Source: Georgenia_B sunbinii (lineage in GTDB: Bacteria; Actinomycetota; Actinomycetes; Actinomycetales; Actinomycetaceae). Taken from it: DNA of 64,000 bases. The DNA is taken from the NCBI RefSeq assembly GCF_036421855.1, contig NZ_JAZGOK010000006.1; one strand, given 5' to 3'. Shown here one piece after another: positions 59,628-64,000 of the stretch. Numbering within the stretch: the first letter of the stretch is position 1; each line of letters starts with the position of its first letter. The notes under the pieces are model-generated. The model saw only the letters and a program-made list of their open reading frames with translations, was not told the origin of the DNA and ran no database searches. Both the position numbers and the translations under genes were made by a program.

Positions 59628-62600
59628 TCAGCCGACGAGGGGGAGCTGGACACGGCGCACCCGCGCCCGGTCGACGACGATCCCCCGGCCCACCGGGAAC
59701 TCGGCTCGAGACAGCCGTGGGAACGGCGTCCGGAACAGCAGGTCGCCCTCGACCTGGTCAGGCTGCAGCGCCAGCCCCCGCCGACCGCCGCGCAGCTCGG
59801 CGACGAGCGGCCACGACGAGCTCCAGGTGGCGGTCTCACTCTCCCCGATGACCAGGTGTTCGTTGCGCCTGGCCGCCCTCACCAGCTCGACCAGCGGCAG
59901 GTCGGCCGCCGAGCCGAGGAAGTCCGTGAGCGACTCGATGACGACGACGGTGCCGACCTCCCCCTCGGCCGGGGGCACCGCCAGCTCGGCGCCGATGGTG
60001 GCGGCCAGCGCAGCGACGTCGGTCACGCCGGTCGCGGCCGCGTGCCAGAGGTCGAGCCGGGGCAGCACCGAACGACGCGCTCCCAGGTAGACCAGACGCG
60101 CGTCGGGGTGGGCACGGCGGACGGCGGTGGCCAGCCAGCGCAGTGCCGCGGTGCGCCCGGACTGCGCCGGGCCGGCGAGCAGGAAGGTGCCCACCGGGTC
60201 GAAGCCGATCGGCTCCAGGGTGTCGTCGGCGACGCCGAGCACCGGCCGCGACGCCACCAGCGGTGGCACCTCGTCGGCCGCCACCAGCTCGGGCAGCCGC
60301 CGCACCGCGGGCGCCGCTGGTACGCCGGCGCGGCGCAACCCGTCGGCGAGCTCCTCGATCGCCCGCACCTGCCTGACGAGGTTGGCGGCGCCGCCCGGCA
60401 CCGCGACCTGCATCTCGAGCCCGTCGGCGGTCAGCGCGCGGCCGGGCGGCGACGACTCGTCGAGCACGTCCCGCGGGACGCCGAGGAGGGCGTAGCCGTC
60501 CGGGTCGGCCTGCCGCAGCACGATCCGGCGGGGCAGGCTGCCGGCGACGGCAGCCGGCACCGTCCCCGCGCGGTCGGCGCTGATCGCGACGTGCACACCC
60601 ACGCCGCGGCCGTCGACGAGCAGGCGGCGGAACGTCTGGAACCAGGCCAGCCGGGCGGCGGTGCCTTCCCACTCCGCCCGGAAGGCCCCGAAGCCGTCGA
60701 GGAGGACGAGGATCCGGGCTTCGTCAGGCTGCTCGGCGTTGGTCCGGTACTCGGTGATGGTGCCGGCGCGGGCCCGTGCGTAGCGGCCGGACCGTTCCTC
60801 GACGGTGTCGCGCAGCCGGCGCAGCAGCCGCTGCACCCGCTCGACGTCCTCGCCGTCGATGACCGCCCCCACGTGGGGCAGCGCGTCCAGCGCGGCGAGC
60901 CCGCCGGCGGCGAAGTCCAGGCCGTAGACCTGTACCGGTCCGCCGTCCGGGGTGGTGCCGGCAGCGGCCGCCAGCGTGCGCAGCGCCGTCGACTTCCCCG
61001 AGCCGCCGGCACCGTAGAGCACGATGTTGCCGTCGACGTCGGGGCGGTAGTGGGTGGTCAGCTGACGCTGCCGGGCGGGGTCGTCGACCACGCCCAGCAC
61101 GAGCGCGGAGTCGGTGGCCGGCCCGAGGGTGGCGAGGTCGATCACCGGCGGCAGCGTGGGGAGCCACGGCCGGCGCGGCGCAGGCACACGCGCGGTGCGG
61201 GCGGCGGCGCTGACCGAGTCGACGATCCGGCGCACGTCGGTGGGCCCGACGTCGTACGGCGGTGCGGCGGCCACCGGCCCGCGTGCCTCCCAGCGGGTGC
61301 CGGCGCCCATGACGAGCGTCTCGACGTCGACCCGGGGCCGCGGCGCCGCCGTCGTCGTGCGCCCGCCGGCGTAGCCGGTCTGGAACATCGTCACCCGGCC
61401 CGGGCCGGTGCGGACCGCGCCACGGCCCGGGACTGCCGGGTCGAAGGCTGCGGCGAGCGGCAGCCCGAGGACATCGAGCGAGTCGGCCTCGTCGTTCATC
61501 CGTAACGCGACCCGGAGGTTGGTGTTGGCGCGCAGGTTGTCCCGGATGACGCCGGCGGGCCGCTGGGTGGCGAGCACGAGGTGCAGCCCGAGCGAGCGGC
61601 CGCGCTGGGCCACGTCGACGACGCCGTCGACGAACTCCGGCACCTCGGTGGCCAGCGCCGCGAACTCGTCGACGACGACGACGAGGCTCGGCGGGCACTG
61701 CGGGTCACCGGTGCGCTCGAGGGCGAGAAGGTCCTTGGCCCCCTTGCGGTCGAGCAGCCGCTCGCGATGCTGGAGCTCGGCGCGCAGGGAGGTCAGTGCC
61801 CGGCGCACGAGGTGCGGGGACAGGTCGGTGACCAGCCCGACGGTGTGCGGCAGGTCGAGGCAGTCGGCGAACGCGGCGCCGCCCTTGTAGTCGACGAACA
61901 AGAACGTCACTCGGTCGGGACTGTGCGCCACCGCCATGCCGAGCACCCAGGACTGGAGGAACTCGCTCTTGCCGGCACCGGTGGTGCCGCCGACCAGCGC
62001 GTGCGGGCCTTGGGTGCGCAGGTCGAGGGTGACCGTCCCGCCGGCACCACGGCCGACGACGGCGCGCAGGTGGGCGTCATGGCGGCGCGCCGGCGCGCTG
62101 CCGCCGCGGGGCATGAGGGAGCCCGTCTCCTGCCAGCTCGCCAGCACCCGCGCCGGTCCCTCGGCACACTCCGGGCCCACGAGCGCGAGGAACGACTCCC
62201 GGCCGGGCAGGTCGGCGGCGTCGTCGACGGGCGCCCCGGCGTCGCCGACGGCGGCGAGGTGCCGGGCGAGCGCAGCGACCGCGGTGGCGTCCAACGCGTC
62301 GCAGACCAGCGGCTGCACGGTCTCGCCCCGCTGCACGTAGCCGGCGCGGGCCGCGTCCGCGCCGGTAGCGTCCGCGCCGGTGGCGACCGCGACGAAGGTC
62401 CGGCACACCGCGGGCAGCCGCGCGACCGACGGCGCGCACCACACGGCGTGGACCCCGACCGCCGGGCCGTCCTCGGCGATCCGCACGAGCCGGCCACGCT
62501 CCACCGGGGCATCGTCCTCGACGACCAGCACGACGGCCGGCAGCGTGGCCGGCCCCCGGCCCAGCGCCACGCCCCGGCGGGCGTCGAGCAGCCCCTCGAC

Positions 62601-64000
62601 CCGGGAGACCAGCTGCGCCACCCCGGCCCGGTCGGAGCCGAGGTGGGCGCCGTTCAGCGGTGACTGGGGCGAGGCGGTGTGCGGCAGCCACCTCGCCCAC
62701 GCCCACCGCGGCGCGCTGGCCGCGGACGTCACGACAGCAAGCACCACCTCGGCCGGCGAGTGCAGCACGACGAGCTGGGCCACGACCGCCCGGGCGACGT
62801 CGTCGGTCACCGGCCGCGGGCCGGCGACGCCGAGCGCGCCGCTGCTGCGCAGCCTCGCGGTGGCGGGCACCGCGTCCACCGTGCCGAACTCCTCGCGCAG
62901 CGCGAGGACGAGCTCCCACTGCGCAGGCAGGGCGCTGCCACGGCGCGGCAGGACGACGGTGTCCCGCGAGGGCAGCGTCGCGAGCCCGAGGCGCAGCTCG
63001 AGGAACTCCTCGTGCTCGGGGCGGCGCGTCCACAGCAGCGGCCCGAGCGCGAGGGCGGCGTCGTGCAGCTCGGTGACCGACGGCGACCCCGCCAGCCGGG
63101 CGCGACGCTCCTGCTCCCGGGCGACGGCACGTTCCGCGCGCATCTGGTCGACCGCCGCAGCGAACTGCGCGACGGCGGCACGGTGCTCGCGGCGGCCCGT
63201 CACCCGCCGGTCGACATAGCTGCCGAGGACCATCAGCGGCATCATCGCCAGCAGAACGAGCCCGAGCCAGCCGCGGCCCGCCGCGTACATCACCGGCGCC
63301 ATCAGCGCGGGGACGAGCAGCATGACGACGGGGAACCGGCTCGGCGGTGGTGGCTCCGGCGGCTCTGGCGCCTCGTGCTCCTGCCCCGCGTAACCGGCCG
63401 TCACCCGCGGGGACCGGTTGAACTCCACCTGGGCAGCCTCCCCCGCCGCATGGCGGCCCGTGGCCGTGCGCGTCACCCGGAGGGTGGTGTCACCCAGCGT
63501 GACGGTGTCCTGCGGCGCCAGCACCGCGCGCTGCACCGGGCCGTCACCGAGCAGCAGCCCGTTCGAGCTGCGCAGGTCGACGATCTCCACGGCGTCGCCG
63601 ACGGCGAGCCGGGCGTGCTCCTGGGAGACCGTCGGGTCGGTCAGCCGCACCTGGCAGTCGCGGCCGCGGCCGATGACCGCGGTGCCCTGCGGCAGCAGCA
63701 GCGACGTCCCGGCGTCCGGCCCCTCGAGGACGGTGAGGCGGGCAGCCGCCGGTACCGGCCCTTGGGCTGGCTCCTCTCCGCCCGGCAGCGCCACCGAGAC
63801 GACCGACCCGGACCGGACGCTCTGCCCGGCCAGCGCTCCCGCGGGGAGCAGCCGACCGGTGGCAGCCGGGCCGCCGGGACGGTCGTGCACCCGCAGCGTC
63901 AGCTCCGCCGCCCCGGCCAGTGCCGGCGCCGTGCCCCGCGGGTCGTCGTGCGCCAGTGCACCGGCGAGGTCGGCGACCGTCGCCGCGGCGTCGGCGGTGA
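59628..64000 (-). CDS. EssC/EccC-like FtsK-SpoIIIE ATPase with FHA domain, cut by window edge
   Basis: At least 1,457 residues; the 5' end is outside. In order: a ubiquitin-like N-part (TADAAATVADLAGALA), an FHA domain (about 95-150, IGRGRDCQVRL, VSQEHARLAV, LRSSNGLLL), two membrane helices (about 215-260), and three FtsK-type ATPase modules. ATPase 1 (around residue 673) has intact GTTGAGKS and VVVVDEFAAL. ATPase 2 (around 999) has GAGGSGKS with ILVLLDGFGAF. ATPase 3 (around 1278) has a degenerate GPAQSGRTA and VVIESLTDF. The FHA-TM-TM-three-ATPase order is that of EssC (Firmicutes) rather than plain EccC. It would drive export of WXG100/LXG-type substrates through a type VII-like system. 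Confidence 0.9.
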   Translation of the reverse strand, partial: TADAAATVADLAGALAHDDPRGTAPALAGAAELTLRVHDRPGGPAATGRLLPAGALAGQSVRSGSVVSVALPGGEEPAQGPVPAAARLTVLEGPDAGTSLLLPQGTAVIGRGRDCQVRLTDPTVSQEHARLAVGDAVEIVDLRSSNGLLLGDGPVQRAVLAPQDTVTLGDTTLRVTRTATGRHAAGEAAQVEFNRSPRVTAGYAGQEHEAPEPPEPPPPSRFPVVMLLVPALMAPVMYAAGRGWLGLVLLAMMPLMVLGSYVDRRVTGRREHRAAVAQFAAAVDQMRAERAVAREQERRARLAGSPSVTELHDAALALGPLLWTRRPEHEEFLELRLGLATLPSRDTVVLPRRGSALPAQWELVLALREEFGTVDAVPATARLRSSGALGVAGPRPVTDDVARAVVAQLVVLHSPAEVVLAVVTSAASAPRWAWARWLPHTASPQSPLNGAHLGSDRAGVAQLVSRVEGLLDARRGVALGRGPATLPAVVLVVEDDAPVERGRLVRIAEDGPAVGVHAVWCAPSVARLPAVCRTFVAVATGADATGADAARAGYVQRGETVQPLVCDALDATAVAALARHLAAVGDAGAPVDDAADLPGRESFLALVGPECAEGPARVLASWQETGSLMPRGGSAPARRHDAHLRAVVGRGAGGTVTLDLRTQGPHALVGGTTGAGKSEFLQSWVLGMAVAHSPDRVTFLFVDYKGGAAFADCLDLPHTVGLVTDLSPHLVRRALTSLRAELQHRERLLDRKGAKDLLALERTGDPQCPPSLVVVVDEFAALATEVPEFVDGVVDVAQRGRSLGLHLVLATQRPAGVIRDNLRANTNLRVALRMNDEADSLDVLGLPLAAAFDPAVPGRGAVRTGPGRVTMFQTGYAGGRTTTAAPRPRVDVETLVMGAGTRWEARGPVAAAPPYDVGPTDVRRIVDSVSAAARTARVPAPRRPWLPTLPPVIDLATLGPATDSALVLGVVDDPARQRQLTTHYRPDVDGNIVLYGAGGSGKSTALRTLAAAAGTTPDGGPVQVYGLDFAAGGLAALDALPHVGAVIDGEDVERVQRLLRRLRDTVEERSGRYARARAGTITEYRTNAEQPDEARILVLLDGFGAFRAEWEGTAARLAWFQTFRRLLVDGRGVGVHVAISADRAGTVPAAVAGSLPRRIVLRQADPDGYALLGVPRDVLDESSPPGRALTADGLEMQVAVPGGAANLVRQVRAIEELADGLRRAGVPAAPAVRRLPELVAADEVPPLVASRPVLGVADDTLEPIGFDPVGTFLLAGPAQSGRTAALRWLATAVRRAHPDARLVYLGARRSVLPRLDLWHAAATGVTDVAALAATIGAELAVPPAEGEVGTVVVIESLTDFLGSAADLPLVELVRAARRNEHLVIGESETATWSSSWPLVAELRGGRRGLALQPDQVEGDLLFRTPFPRLSRAEFPVGRGIVVDRARVRRVQLPLVG

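Overview
The window is chromosomal DNA from a high-GC actinobacterium. The evidence is the homodimeric-type pyruvate dehydrogenase E1 next to AhpE-like and DUF3052 genes, the FasR-like regulator followed by fabD-fabH-acpP-fabF and DUF3145, the class A-type RNase P RNA beside an RNase H/phosphatase fusion, and the many genes that look leaderless. The genus is inference; the gene content fits Micrococcales (Cellulomonas/Georgenia-like) better than Streptomyces or Mycobacterium.

Layout. 1-1.3 kb: a stretch of visibly lower GC with an edge-cut membrane/coiled-coil gene and a HEPN (RNxxxH) protein. It abuts a metallo-beta-lactamase remnant that begins inside its own metal motif, so this is probably an inserted accessory segment. 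2-7 kb: Uma2-like nuclease, hotdog thioesterase, lipoprotein, and a large secreted tandem esterase whose first half has lost its catalytic residues. 7-10.5 kb: rnpB and an overlapping nif3-like / zinc-ribbon-derived / RNase H-phosphatase operon in which two domains have lost their defining residues. 10.5-14.5 kb: OsmC, glycerate kinase, a guanidine-III-type riboswitch in front of a pair of Gdx guanidinium exporters, an MFS protein and tRNA-Val. 14.6-25 kb: the conserved ahpE-DUF3052 | aceE | fasR-fabD-fabH-acpP-fabF | DUF3145 block.

25-35.4 kb: two-component system facing an ABC transporter, def, a PdxH-like gene, DUF1697, two tRNAs, and the dgt-dnaG pair. 35.5-42 kb: an amylase-fold protein without catalytic residues, a LacI regulator and a complete GH13 glucosidase, then a DrrAB-type exporter. 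42-46 kb: dusB, yibE/F-like, glyS. 46-48.8 kb: a TetR gene with a frameshifted GNAT gene on one side and an HXXEE membrane protein plus another membrane protein on the other, around a perfect inverted repeat. 48.8-52.4 kb: znuA-znuC-znuB-zur operon with a candidate Zur box over its promoter, and a DedA-like membrane gene. 52.5-56.7 kb: leuA (with leucine-rich leader peptide), an unknown gene flanked by an 18-bp repeat family, recO and uppS. 56.8 kb to the right edge: two FHA membrane proteins and an EssC/EccC-like three-ATPase translocase that runs off the window, probably one end of a type VII secretion-like locus.

Working together: the aceE product supplies acetyl-CoA next to the type II fatty acid synthesis genes; the riboswitch couples guanidine sensing to export; zur closes the zinc uptake operon as its own repressor; the LacI-type gene sits between an amylase-like pseudoenzyme and a real glucosidase. 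No insertion sequence, CRISPR array, rRNA or replication origin was found.
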